Origin: Marinobacter shengliensis | GTDB taxonomy: Bacteria > Pseudomonadota > Gammaproteobacteria > Pseudomonadales > Oleiphilaceae | Direction of reading: 5' to 3' | Length of the DNA stretch: 64,000 nucleotides | Assembly (NCBI RefSeq): GCF_003007715.1 | Contig: NZ_PXNO01000020.1 | Span: 47,030-111,029 of the forward strand | Part shown: positions 17,165 through 26,689 of the stretch, piece after piece | Layout: every line of letters starts with the position of its first letter | Numbering within the stretch: position 1 is the stretch's first letter | Translations under genes and position numbers: made by a program | Notes under the pieces: model-generated | Seen by the model: only the letters and a program-made list of their open reading frames with translations | Told to the model about the DNA's origin: nothing | The model's database searches: none

Positions 17165-17330
17165 AGGGGTCTGTCCCCAAAGGGGACTGACCCACTTTTG
17201 CCCGTCCATGCCGCCAAACTAGAACCCATTGGTTCCAAGATGGGTCAGTCCCCATTCGGGGACAGACCCCTAGCCAAACTCAAACCCATGGGTCCAAAAT
17301 GGGTCAGTCCCCATTCGGGGACAGACCCTT
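17165..17330. repeat. Three REP-like palindromes between lon and marR
   Basis: Three copies of a palindrome built on GGGTCAGTCCCC and GGGGACAGACCC lie at 17165-17193, 17241-17271 and 17300-17330. The last two are part of a direct repeat of about 59 bases that also includes the AACTnnAACCCAT spacer. They fill the gap between two convergent genes, the usual home of REP/BIME elements. A fourth, shorter copy lies at 43209-43232. Confidence 0.8.
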
Positions 17331-17344
17331 AGGACAAGCCCCAG

Positions 17345-17839
17345 TCAGGCTTTTTCCTTCCAGCCATCATCCTTGAGCACAGAGCCAACGGTCAGCACCG
17401 GCGACGCATCAATGTCGTCGGCATCCATCATGTTCGCTACTCGCTGCAATGAGGCCAGGATCATGGTCTGCTCCCATTCGGCCAGGCTCTGGAACTTGGC
17501 AATAAAGTCTTCCTGCAGCGGGTTGGGGGCGCGGGCGAGTATCTCGGCGCCTTCTTCGGTCAGGTGCGCGTGTACTTTGCGTTTGTCCTGGGTGCTGCGC
17601 ACCCGGTACACCAGTTTGCGCAGCTCCAGGCGATCCAGGATGGTGGTTACGGTGGCCTGACTAAGACTGACATTTTCGGCGATGGTGCCAATCGTCACCT
17701 CTCCGAGGTCCCGGATAGTGCGCATGATCAACAGCTGTGGCCCTGTCAGCCCGGCGTGCTTGCTCAACCGCTTGGAATGAAGATCGGTCGCCCGGATAAC
17801 CCGCCGAAGCGCCACCAACACCTGCTCGTAATTGTTCAC
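17345..17839 (-). CDS. MarR-family transcriptional regulator
   Basis: A 164-residue winged-helix regulator. The DNA-binding part is readable as VTIGTIAENVSLSQATVTTILDRLELRKLVYR followed by the wing with STQDKRKVHAHLTEEG, the standard MarR core, flanked by dimerisation helices. The acidic C-terminal tail (DADDIDASPVLTVGSVLKDD) is longer than usual. A perfect 19-base palindrome 32 bases upstream of the start suggests it represses itself. It is divergent from the membrane TPR protein gene, which may be co-regulated. The ligand is unknown; related regulators of this length control ectoine synthesis or solvent and antibiotic responses, but no such genes adjoin. Confidence 0.88.
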   Translation of the reverse strand: MNNYEQVLVALRRVIRATDLHSKRLSKHAGLTGPQLLIMRTIRDLGEVTIGTIAENVSLSQATVTTILDRLELRKLVYRVRSTQDKRKVHAHLTEEGAEILARAPNPLQEDFIAKFQSLAEWEQTMILASLQRVANMMDADDIDASPVLTVGSVLKDDGWKEKA

Positions 17840-17870
17840 ACCACTGCTCCAGAATCAACGCGTTGTTTAT

Positions 17871-17889
17871 ACCTCTAATAATTAGAGGT
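17871..17889. promoter_or_regulatory. Perfect palindrome, probable MarR operator
   Basis: ACCTCTAATAATTAGAGGT is a 19-base palindrome with one central base (9-base arms). It lies 32 bases before the marR start codon, in the interval shared with the divergent TPR gene. Length and symmetry fit a MarR dimer site. Confidence 0.65.
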
Positions 17890-18039
17890 CTTTGCACTGG
17901 TAATTGCAAGTGGGCATTATCACCTAGCTTGCGTCCTATATTGCTCAGCATGCCGCGCACCAGGTATGCGGCATTTTTTCTGGTGGCCATTATGCTATGG
18001 TCATCAGCTTGCCACTCACCCAAAAACGGATAACGGTTG

Positions 18040-18951
18040 ATGATCAGGTTTTTCCTCGCACTCGTTTTTGCCATCACTTTCGCCAGCGCCTCCATGGCCC
18101 AACAGCAACCGGCTGAGTCGGCCCAGCAAGTGACGGACGAAGACGTTGAAGAGCGAATCGGTGAATTGGAAAGCCCCCTGTACAATCCATTCGTGGAGCG
18201 CTACCTGCTGGATGAGGTGAAAGCATTGCGGCAGGAGATGCAGAACACCCGGGCCGAGTTAATTGAAAAAGTGGTCGACAAGGAATTGTCGGTTGCCGAC
18301 AAAACCATGTCCTACGCCACCGATACCGTCACCTACTTCTTTTACCTGATTGCCGGCGCCACCTCCATTCTGGTGGTGATTGGCTGGAACTCGATCCGCG
18401 ACATGCGCAACCAGCTCACCAGCCTGGCCGAGAAACGGGTGAATGAACTGGTGGTGGAGTACGAGAAGCGCCTGAAATCCATCGAAGAGCAGCTGCAGCA
18501 GAAATCCGAGATCATTCACCAGAATCAGGCAGAGATTGAACGCACTAACGAGGTGCACGCGCTCTGGTTGAAGGCAAGCCAGGAGACCTCCCAGCAAAAC
18601 AAGATCTCCGCCTACGACCAGATTCTGGACCTGCGCCCTGATGATGTGGAAGCCCTGAGCTACAAAGCCGATGCCGTTCTGGAAATGCGCGAACCCCTGT
18701 GGGCCATCAGCTTGTGCCAACGGGCACTGAAGCTGGCCCCGGATAACGGCCACGCCCATTACCAGCTGGCCTGCGCCTACGCGGAGATTGGCCGCTGGGA
18801 AGACGCCGTCAGCACTCTGGAAAAAGCCATCGACATCTCCGAAGCCTACCGCGACGATGCCTCCGTCGACCCCAGTTTCGAGCCACTGCACGATCACGAA
18901 AGTTACAGGACGCTGGTCTTCACCGATCAGGACGACAGCACGGACGCATAA
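18040..18951 (+). CDS. Membrane protein with coiled coil and TPR repeats
   Basis: A 303-residue protein of unknown function. It has an N-terminal signal or anchor (MIRFFLALVFAITFASASMA), a mainly helical polar region (about 30-85), a strong transmembrane segment (TYFFYLIAGATSILVVIGW, about 97-116), then a long coiled coil (residues 120-180, rich in Glu, Gln and Lys) and two or three TPR units (ILDLRPDDVEALSYKADAVL..., LKLAPDNGHAHYQLACAYAEIG). If both membrane segments hold, the first loop is periplasmic and the TPR part cytoplasmic. ATG at 18040 is chosen over the TTG at 18037. It is divergent from marR and is followed by liv genes to which it has no evident link. Confidence 0.7.
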   Translation: MIRFFLALVFAITFASASMAQQQPAESAQQVTDEDVEERIGELESPLYNPFVERYLLDEVKALRQEMQNTRAELIEKVVDKELSVADKTMSYATDTVTYFFYLIAGATSILVVIGWNSIRDMRNQLTSLAEKRVNELVVEYEKRLKSIEEQLQQKSEIIHQNQAEIERTNEVHALWLKASQETSQQNKISAYDQILDLRPDDVEALSYKADAVLEMREPLWAISLCQRALKLAPDNGHAHYQLACAYAEIGRWEDAVSTLEKAIDISEAYRDDASVDPSFEPLHDHESYRTLVFTDQDDSTDA

Positions 18952-19030
18952 CATCGCAGAGAACGGCACAGAGCTTGCTAATTCCACCCTGGAAAGCGAC
19001 GCTGTGTTCCAGAGCAAACCCTGGCCCGAT

Positions 19031-19045
19031 CTGCTTGACAAGCAG
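19031..19045. promoter_or_regulatory. Palindrome on a consensus -35 box upstream of livK
   Basis: CTGCTTGACAAGCAG is a perfect 15-base palindrome (7-base arms) and contains the consensus -35 hexamer TTGACA at 19035-19040. The -10 box further on is poor (TTTAAG region near 19060). It could be the repressor-controlled promoter of the liv operon, about 70 bases before the livK start. Confidence 0.45.
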
Positions 19046-19112
19046 CTGGCTGTGGTGTTTGTTTAAGTCTCTGAGAACATAACAATAACCCTGAACAAAC
19101 AGGAACATCACG

Positions 19113-20225
19113 ATGAAAATGTCCGTTAAGAAACTCGCTACCGCTGTAGGCGCTTCTGTTGCCCTGATGGCCGCCGGCCAGGCCGCCGCTGAAATCCGAA
19201 TTGGTATTGCCGGCCCGATGACCGGCCCCGTTGCCCAGTATGGTGATATGCAGTTTTCTGGCGCCCGCATGGCCATTGAACGCATCAATGCTGCCGGCGG
19301 CGTTATGGGCGAACAACTGGTGGGCGTGGAGGTAGATGACGTGTGCGACCCCAAGCAGGCCGTCACCGTTGCCAACCGCCTGGTCAACCAGGGTGTTCAA
19401 TACGTGGTGGGTCACCTGTGTTCCAGCTCCACCCAGCCGGCGTCTGATATTTATGAAGACGAAGGCATCCTGATGATTACCCCGGCATCAACCAGCCCGG
19501 AAATTACCCAGCGTGGTTATGAGCTGGTATTCCGCACCATCGGCCTGGACAGCATGCAGGGCCCGGTCGCCGGTGAGTACATCGTCAGCCAGAACCCGAA
19601 TAAGGTCGCTGTCATCCACGACAAACAGCAGTATGGTGAAGGCATTGCCACGGCAGTGCGTGACACCTTGCGCAATGCCGGCGTGGAAGTGGCCATGTTT
19701 GAAGGCATCACCGCCGGTGACAAAGACTTCTCGTCACTGGTTACCAAGATCAAACAGGCCAACGTGGATTTCGTTTACTACGGCGGTTACCATCCGGAGC
19801 TTGGTTTGATCCTTCGCCAGGCTCGCCAGGCAGACGTGAACGCGAAGTTCATGGGGCCTGAAGGCGTTGGCAACAAAGACATCAACACTATTGCCGGCGA
19901 AGCCGCCGAAGGCCTGCTGGTTACCCTGCCACCAAGCTTTGACGAGAAAGAAGAGAACCAGGATCTGGTAGCCGCCTTCGCTGACAAGGGTGAAGACCCA
20001 TCCGGCCCATTTGTTCTCACCTCCTATACCGCTGTTCAACTGGTTGCCGACGGCATCGAACAGGCCGGCACCAAAGATCCGTTTGAAGTGGCCAAGGCCC
20101 TGCGCTCCGGCACTTTCGAAACGCCCATCGGTACCGTTCAGTACAACCAGGCGGGCGATATGGAGTCCTTCGAGTTTGTCGTCTACGAATGGCACTCCGA
20201 CGGCAGCAAGACTCCGGTCAACTGA
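19113..20225 (+). CDS. livK: Branched-chain amino-acid ABC transporter, binding protein
   Basis: A 370-residue periplasmic binding protein of the LivJ/LivK class (type I fold). It has a clear signal peptide ending AAGQAAA, then EIRIGIAGPMTGPVAQYGDMQ, the standard mature start; the VGHLCSSSTQPASDIYEDEGILMITPASTSP region is typical of proteins that bind leucine, isoleucine and valine. The two cysteines in VDDVCDP and GHLCSS match the known structural disulfide. AGGAA lies upstream of the ATG. It is the first gene of livKHMGF and is followed by a terminator-like hairpin that should leave it more abundant than the membrane subunits. Confidence 0.93.
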   Translation: MKMSVKKLATAVGASVALMAAGQAAAEIRIGIAGPMTGPVAQYGDMQFSGARMAIERINAAGGVMGEQLVGVEVDDVCDPKQAVTVANRLVNQGVQYVVGHLCSSSTQPASDIYEDEGILMITPASTSPEITQRGYELVFRTIGLDSMQGPVAGEYIVSQNPNKVAVIHDKQQYGEGIATAVRDTLRNAGVEVAMFEGITAGDKDFSSLVTKIKQANVDFVYYGGYHPELGLILRQARQADVNAKFMGPEGVGNKDINTIAGEAAEGLLVTLPPSFDEKEENQDLVAAFADKGEDPSGPFVLTSYTAVQLVADGIEQAGTKDPFEVAKALRSGTFETPIGTVQYNQAGDMESFEFVVYEWHSDGSKTPVN

Positions 20226-20256
20226 GCCAACATCGTTTACAGACGGTCATTATGAG

Positions 20257-20293
20257 AACACCTTCTCGCCGTAACCCGGGGGAAGGTGTTTTT
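20257..20293 (+). terminator. Hairpin between livK and livH
   Basis: AACACCTTC at 20257-20265 pairs with GAAGGTGTT at 20282-20290, followed by TTT. It probably ends most livK transcripts and lets some read through into livHMGF. Confidence 0.75.
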
Positions 20294-20384
20294 CTGGGCT
20301 TCTGCTGACCCGCTTGGCTACCTGACGGACACCCCGTCACAGGGACAAGGAGTGCGGGCAGCAGGCATTCGGAGTTCCACACAG

Positions 20385-21307
<923 letters not shown>

Positions 21308-21308
<1 letters not shown>

Positions 21309-22579
21309 TGGCAGCACACAACTTCAAACATGCCTTGTTCTGCGCGGTGGTCACCATGGTCATCGCCTTCCCCATCCTGGGCCTTAACCTGGTTGCCCGG
21401 GGCACCCGGGTCGGCCTGGAAGGCGCCGATGCCAGCACCATTATCTCGGTGTTCGTAGCCGCCGCCATAGTGTTTTTCTTCCAGCTGTATCGCGACACCA
21501 TCATGGGAAATCTCGGCAAACTGCCAGCGCTGAACCCACTGGCAGGCCGTGAACCCATGCCCCAGGCCAAGCGGGTAAAACTGGAGTCCTGGGCACTGAC
21601 CGGCATCATTGTGCTGGCCCTGTTCTGGCCGTTTTTCGTGTCCAGGGGCTCGGTGGATCTGGCGACTCTGGTGCTGATCTACGTCATGCTGGCGCTGGGC
21701 TTGAACGTGGTGGTTGGTCTTGCCGGCCTGCTCGATCTTGGCTACGTCGCCTTCTATGCCGTGGGCGCCTATACCTTTGCCCTGCTGTCCCAGTACATGG
21801 GCATTTCGTTCTGGATGGCCCTGCCCATCGGTGCCCTGCTCGCCGCCCTGTTCGGTCTGGTACTGGGTTTTCCCGTACTGCGATTGCGGGGCGATTACCT
21901 GGCCATCGTGACCCTTGGTTTCGGGGAGATTATCCGGATTCTGCTGAATAACTGGACCTCCATCACCGGCGGACCAAATGGTATCGGGGGCATTCCCGAG
22001 CCCACTCTGTTCGGTATGGAATTCGGCCGGCGCGTTAAGGAAGAAGGTAATACCTCGTTCCACGAAACCTTTGGCATTGCCTACAGCGGCGAGCACAAAG
22101 TGATTTTCCTGTACCTGATAGCCCTGGTACTGGCGGTGATCACCGCTCTGGTGATTCGCCGACTGATGCGCATGCCAGTGGGCCGGGCCTGGGAAGCCCT
22201 GCGGGAAGATGAAATTGCCGCCCGCTCACTGGGCCTGAGCCGCACCGCGGTGAAGCTTTCAGCGTTCACCATCGGCGCGTTCTTTGCCGGCTTTGCCGGC
22301 ACCGTGTTTGCCTCCAAGCAGGGCTTTATCAGCCCGGAGTCGTTCGTGTTCCTTGAATCCGCCATCATTCTGGCCATTGTTGTGCTCGGCGGCATGGGCT
22401 CGCAAATCGGCGTCATACTCGCCGCCATTGCGGTCACCATACTGCCGGAGCTCGCCCGTGAGTTTGCCGACTACCGCATGCTGGTGTTCGGTGCAGCCAT
22501 GGTGTTGATGATGGTGTGGCGACCACAGGGCCTGATGCCCATGCGGCGGATTCACATTGAACTGAAACGGCAGGAGTGA
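21308..22579 (+). CDS. livM: Branched-chain amino-acid ABC transporter, permease LivM
   Basis: A 423-residue inner-membrane permease, the second channel half. It has an extra N-terminal membrane region (residues 1-100), as in the long LivM of gammaproteobacteria, then the conserved [29 protein letters not shown] and the EAA-like loop [29 protein letters not shown] that contacts the ATPases. It ends with [17 protein letters not shown]. Start and stop are coupled tightly to livH (one-base overlap) and livG. Confidence 0.93.
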
Positions 22580-22584
22580 CAGGC

Positions 22585-23340
22585 ATGCTGGATGTAAAAA
22601 ATCTGTCCATGCGCTTCGGCGGCCTGCTGGCCGTCGATCAGGTGAGCCTGGATGTGCAGGAACACGAAATCGTTTCTATCATCGGGCCAAACGGTGCCGG
22701 CAAAACCACGGTATTTAACTGCATCAGCGGGTTCTACAAGCCCAGTGGTGGCAAGATCCTGTTCGAAGGCAAAGAGGTGCAAGGCAAGCCCGACTATAAA
22801 ATCTCGCGGCTGGGCATGGTGCGGACCTTTCAGCACGTTCGCTTGTTCAACAAAATGACCGTGGTGGAAAACCTGCTGGTGGCCCAGCATCGGCATCTGA
22901 ACACCAACCTGCTGTCCGGACTGATTAAAACCCCCAACTACCGTTCACGGGAGCAGAAATCCCTGGACCGGGCGGCCTACTGGCTGGAGCGGGTGGGTCT
23001 GCTTGATCTTGCCAACCGGGATGCCGGCAATCTGGCCTACGGCCAGCAACGGCGCCTGGAGATTGCCCGCTGCATGGTGACCGAGCCCAAACTGCTGATG
23101 CTGGATGAACCGGCCGCCGGCCTGAACCCGGCAGAAACCAAAGACCTCAATCAACTGATTGTCAGCCTCAAAGAGGACTACAACGTCTCGGTACTGTTGA
23201 TCGAGCACGACATGAGCCTGGTGATGGACATCTCCGACCGGATTACCGTGATCAACCAGGGCCGCCCCCTGGCTGCAGGCACACCGGACGAAGTGCGCCA
23301 GAACGACGACGTTATCAAAGCTTATCTGGGCGAGGCCTGA
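22585..23340 (+). CDS. livG: Branched-chain amino-acid ABC transporter, ATPase LivG
   Basis: A 251-residue ABC ATPase. Walker A GPNGAGKTT, a LAYGQQRRLEIAR signature (LivG-type, in place of LSGGQ), Walker B LLMLDEPAAGLN and the switch in LIEHDMSLV are all visible. The ATG at 22585 is preceded at ten bases by AGGAG, which lies inside the end of livM; a GTG at 22576 overlapping the livM stop is a less likely start. It works with LivF as the ATPase pair that drives LivHM. Confidence 0.94.
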   Translation: MLDVKNLSMRFGGLLAVDQVSLDVQEHEIVSIIGPNGAGKTTVFNCISGFYKPSGGKILFEGKEVQGKPDYKISRLGMVRTFQHVRLFNKMTVVENLLVAQHRHLNTNLLSGLIKTPNYRSREQKSLDRAAYWLERVGLLDLANRDAGNLAYGQQRRLEIARCMVTEPKLLMLDEPAAGLNPAETKDLNQLIVSLKEDYNVSVLLIEHDMSLVMDISDRITVINQGRPLAAGTPDEVRQNDDVIKAYLGEA

Positions 23341-23349
23341 GGAAACACC

Positions 23350-24051
23350 ATGCTAGTACTGGAAGATGTGCATACCCACTACGGCAAGATCGAGGCCTTG
23401 CACGGGGTATCGGTTGAAGTGAACAAAGGCGAGATCGTCTCGCTGATCGGCGCCAACGGCGCGGGCAAAACCACCCTGTTGATGACCGTTTGCGGTAACC
23501 CCCAGGCCAGCGCCGGGCGGGTTATCCTGGAAGGCCGGGATATTACCAATGAGGCCACCTCTAACATCATGCGATCCGGTATCGCCATTGTGCCTGAGGG
23601 CCGGAGGGTCTTTTCCGGGCTGACCGTGGAAGAGAACCTGGCCATGGGTGGGTTCTTCAACACCAAGGCCGAGATCCGTAAAAGCCAGGATCACGTGTAC
23701 GAGCTGTTCCCCCGCCTGAAGGAGCGGGAACACCAGCGGGCCGGCACTATGTCTGGCGGCGAGCAACAAATGCTCGCCATCGGCCGGGCACTGATGAGCA
23801 AACCCCGGATGATCATCCTGGACGAGCCGTCACTGGGTCTGGCGCCGATTATCATCAAACAGATCTTCGAGATCATCGGCCACCTTCGGGAGGAAGGCAT
23901 CACCGTGTTCCTGGTAGAGCAGAACGCCCACCAGGCCCTGAACCTGGCCGACCGGGGTTATGTGCTGGAAACCGGGCGCATTAGGCTGCACGATACAGGT
24001 AAAAACCTGTTGGCCAATCCGGAGGTGCGGGAGGCTTATCTGGGCGGGTGA
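23350..24051 (+). CDS. livF: Branched-chain amino-acid ABC transporter, ATPase LivF
   Basis: A 233-residue ABC ATPase, the second energy unit. Walker A GANGAGKTT, signature MSGGEQQMLAIGRAL, Walker B MIILDEPSLGLAP and the FLVEQNAHQAL switch are intact. It follows livG by nine bases and ends the operon. A short hairpin with GGCGGGT/ACCCGCC arms spans the stop codon (24043-24063) but has no T tract, so it is only a weak terminator candidate. Confidence 0.94.
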   Translation: MLVLEDVHTHYGKIEALHGVSVEVNKGEIVSLIGANGAGKTTLLMTVCGNPQASAGRVILEGRDITNEATSNIMRSGIAIVPEGRRVFSGLTVEENLAMGGFFNTKAEIRKSQDHVYELFPRLKEREHQRAGTMSGGEQQMLAIGRALMSKPRMIILDEPSLGLAPIIIKQIFEIIGHLREEGITVFLVEQNAHQALNLADRGYVLETGRIRLHDTGKNLLANPEVREAYLGG

Positions 24052-24276
24052 TCGTTACCCGCCGCCGACAACGACAGAATTCGAAGTGACAGATATCAAT
24101 AACCCTTTGATCCGTCAGTTTGTATTCTTCCCAAACACGGGTTTTCATCTATACTGAACCCAACGGTCACACCAATCACCGGTAACCATATCGGGGCCGT
24201 TAGCTTGCAGCCGATTCAGGACTTACAGGTTGCAGGGTATGCGACGAAAGCAAAAAACCACATAAAGGAGTGGATA

Positions 24277-24741
24277 ATGAAAAAACTGATCGCAGGTGCA
24301 ATTCTTCTTGGTGCTTCCTCCATGGCATTCGCTCAGCCTGGCTGTGGCGTAGGTGCCATGATCTGGAAAGGACAGTCCGGCGTTGCGCCGCACGTACTGG
24401 CCGCCACCACCAACGGAACCTTCGGTAACCAGACTTTCGGTATGACTACCGGTACCCTCGGCTGCCAGACTAACCAGTCTGTTCAGTCCATGGCCATGTA
24501 CATGGACAGCAACATCGACAAGGTTGCCCGTGACATGTCCCGTGGCTCCGGTGAAAACCTGGAAACCCTGGCGGTACTGCTGGGTGTAGACGCGGCTGAC
24601 CGTGAGGCCTTCCGCAAAGTGCTGCAAGACAACTTCGCCAGCATTTTCCCGAACTCTGACACCACCTCTGGTGAAGCGGTAGATGCTATCGTTTCCCTGC
24701 TTGAGCAGAACGAGTCTCTGAGCAAGTACGTGGCTGCGTAA
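24277..24741 (+). CDS. DUF3015 family exported protein
   Basis: A 154-residue protein with a signal peptide (MKKLIAGAILLGASSMAFA) cut before QPGCGVGAMIWKG, which is the hallmark of DUF3015. Its mature part has two cysteines (Cys near the new N-terminus and in TLGCQTN) that may form a disulfide, a Thr/Gly-rich middle and a helical acidic tail. AAGGAG lies seven bases upstream of the ATG, the reason for this start within a longer open frame. The function is unknown. It is followed after 82 bases by a DUF4105 protein, and such proteins are often neighbours in marine gammaproteobacteria, as I recall. Confidence 0.85.
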   Translation: MKKLIAGAILLGASSMAFAQPGCGVGAMIWKGQSGVAPHVLAATTNGTFGNQTFGMTTGTLGCQTNQSVQSMAMYMDSNIDKVARDMSRGSGENLETLAVLLGVDAADREAFRKVLQDNFASIFPNSDTTSGEAVDAIVSLLEQNESLSKYVAA

Positions 24742-24823
24742 TAACGCATTCCCAAAGGATTGACGCGGCGCCACGGATGGCGCCCTCCTGCACCCAATCG
24801 CAATCCGGACTCTGATCTCCCCT

Positions 24824-26689
24824 ATGGGTAACATCTTGCGCCCCCGGCAGGCCGCTCTATGGCTTGCATGCTCACTCTCGGCCCAGGCCGCCCTTGCCGT
24901 TGCACCCGATGAACTTCACCAGCACCCGGTATGGCTGACCCTTGGTCACTACCAGCCTGACCGATTTGGCGCCGGCTACACCAGTCAGGCGGACGACTCT
25001 GCGTTTTTTCTGAGCGAGAACGGCAAAACCTCACCCAGGGAAGAACTGGAAGCAACGCTTGCCGCTATTCAGGAGCCAGGCGAAGGCAACGATCACGCCC
25101 GATGCCGTTTTCCTGCCCGGGATGCCTGGCTTCGGGAACAGCTCGACCTGCCCGCTGATCCTGTAGTTTGCCCCGCTTATGACGAGTGGGCGGCCGAACT
25201 GAACACCGAGAAGGTCACATTGGTATTCGCCGCCTCGTATCTGAACAGCCCATCGTCCATGTTCGGCCACACCTTCCTTCGACTGGACCCACCCCAGGAG
25301 GATGAAGAAGCCGACCTGCTGCTGGCCAATACCATTTCTTACGCAGCGGACGCCGCCGAGCACGACAGCGAGCTGCTGTTTGCCTACCGGGGTATTTTCG
25401 GCGGTTATCCCGGGATTACCTCCATCCGGCCCTATTACGAGATGATCCGGCTGTATAACGACATCGAACACCGGGACTTATGGGAATACACCCTGAACCT
25501 GACCCAACCAGAAGTCGACACCATGCTGGCCCACACCTGGGAGATTCAGGACAAAAACTTCGATTACTACTTCTTTGACGAGAACTGCGCCTATCGCTTG
25601 CTGGCACTGATTGATGCCGCGCGCCCAGGCACCAACCTGCTGGGTGAAGTAAGCACTCACGCAATCCCCTCCGACACGGTACGCTGGGTTCGGGATGCAG
25701 ACCTTGTCGAGAGCATTCATTACCGGCCTTCGGCCGCCACAGCTGTTAGCCACAGCCTCGATACCCTGCCCCGTGACCATCAAACCCTGGCCGCAGCCAT
25801 CGCCAATGGTTACGTGCAGGTGAATGGCCCTGAGATGCAACAGCTCTCGACACAGGAAAGAGCCTGGGTACTGGACGCCACCTACGATTACGTGCGCTAT
25901 CAAAGCGAAGCCCGTGGCTGGCCAAGGGAATTTTCCGCCCCCCTGTCGCATCAGCTACTGATTTCACGCAGCCAGATAGACGACGCGCAGGAGATACCTC
26001 CTGTCCCGGAGCCCGTGGTTCGCGACGACCAGGGCCACGACACTTTTCGGGTAAGCCTCGGCAGTGGCCAACTGGACCACGCCGAATTCACCCAGCTCAC
26101 CCTGCGCCCCGCCTACCATGACGTACTGGACCCGCCGGAGGGTTACCGCTCCGGCGCCCAGTTACAGTTCCTGCGGCTGGACGCCCGGCTCTACCACGAC
26201 AATGACGAACTGCAGGTGGAACAGATTGTGGGTGTGGAGATCCGATCCCTGAGCCCTCGCAACCAGTTCTTCTCTCCCATTTCCTGGCAGGTAGGCTTCG
26301 GCGGGCGGCGCACAGACACCGGCACACAGCGAGTGCTCACGCCCTACCTGGAGGGCGGTGCCGGTGGAAGCTGGAGCCTGAACTACAACACCCAGGCCTT
26401 CGCCGTCGCCACCGCCGATCTGGAAATCGACGATGACATCCGCCGCGGCTACGACTTCGCCCCGGGCGCTGACCTGGGCCTGCTGCACCAGAACAACCGG
26501 TTCAGCCTTCTGGCCGGCGCCAAAACCAAGGCCTGGATCATCAGCAGCCAACACCGGCAGGACCAGCTGTACGTTAAAGGCAATCTGCACATAGGCCGGG
26601 AATTCAGCCTGTTTGCTGAATTCAACCGGGAAGACCACTTCAACAGGTACCAAAGCATATGGCAGGCTGGCATTCACGCGTATTTCTGA
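24824..26689 (+). CDS. DUF4105 protein with predicted C-terminal barrel
   Basis: A 621-residue exported protein (signal peptide ending SAQAALA). Residues about 110-290 are the DUF4105/Lnb N-terminal domain, a predicted papain/NlpC-like fold: MFGHTFLRLD with His149 and DENCAYRLLALID with Cys255 are the likely catalytic pair. The last ~230 residues have alternating beta-strand pattern, many aromatic residues and end YQSIWQAGIHAYF with a terminal phenylalanine, as outer-membrane barrels do. I infer a thiol hydrolase domain held at the outer membrane by a barrel; the substrate is unknown. Its 3' end overlaps the hydrolase gene by 31 bases, so the two are coupled. Confidence 0.75.
   Translation: MGNILRPRQAALWLACSLSAQAALAVAPDELHQHPVWLTLGHYQPDRFGAGYTSQADDSAFFLSENGKTSPREELEATLAAIQEPGEGNDHARCRFPARDAWLREQLDLPADPVVCPAYDEWAAELNTEKVTLVFAASYLNSPSSMFGHTFLRLDPPQEDEEADLLLANTISYAADAAEHDSELLFAYRGIFGGYPGITSIRPYYEMIRLYNDIEHRDLWEYTLNLTQPEVDTMLAHTWEIQDKNFDYYFFDENCAYRLLALIDAARPGTNLLGEVSTHAIPSDTVRWVRDADLVESIHYRPSAATAVSHSLDTLPRDHQTLAAAIANGYVQVNGPEMQQLSTQERAWVLDATYDYVRYQSEARGWPREFSAPLSHQLLISRSQIDDAQEIPPVPEPVVRDDQGHDTFRVSLGSGQLDHAEFTQLTLRPAYHDVLDPPEGYRSGAQLQFLRLDARLYHDNDELQVEQIVGVEIRSLSPRNQFFSPISWQVGFGGRRTDTGTQRVLTPYLEGGAGGSWSLNYNTQAFAVATADLEIDDDIRRGYDFAPGADLGLLHQNNRFSLLAGAKTKAWIISSQHRQDQLYVKGNLHIGREFSLFAEFNREDHFNRYQSIWQAGIHAYF

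Noticed and set aside
17165..17330. CRISPR array
   Set aside because: There are only three palindromic units at uneven spacing, spacers are themselves similar, and no cas gene is present.
20286..20384. Upstream extension of livH by 33 codons
   Set aside because: It would start within the terminator hairpin after livK and lacks a ribosome-binding site; the conserved LivH start is at 20385.
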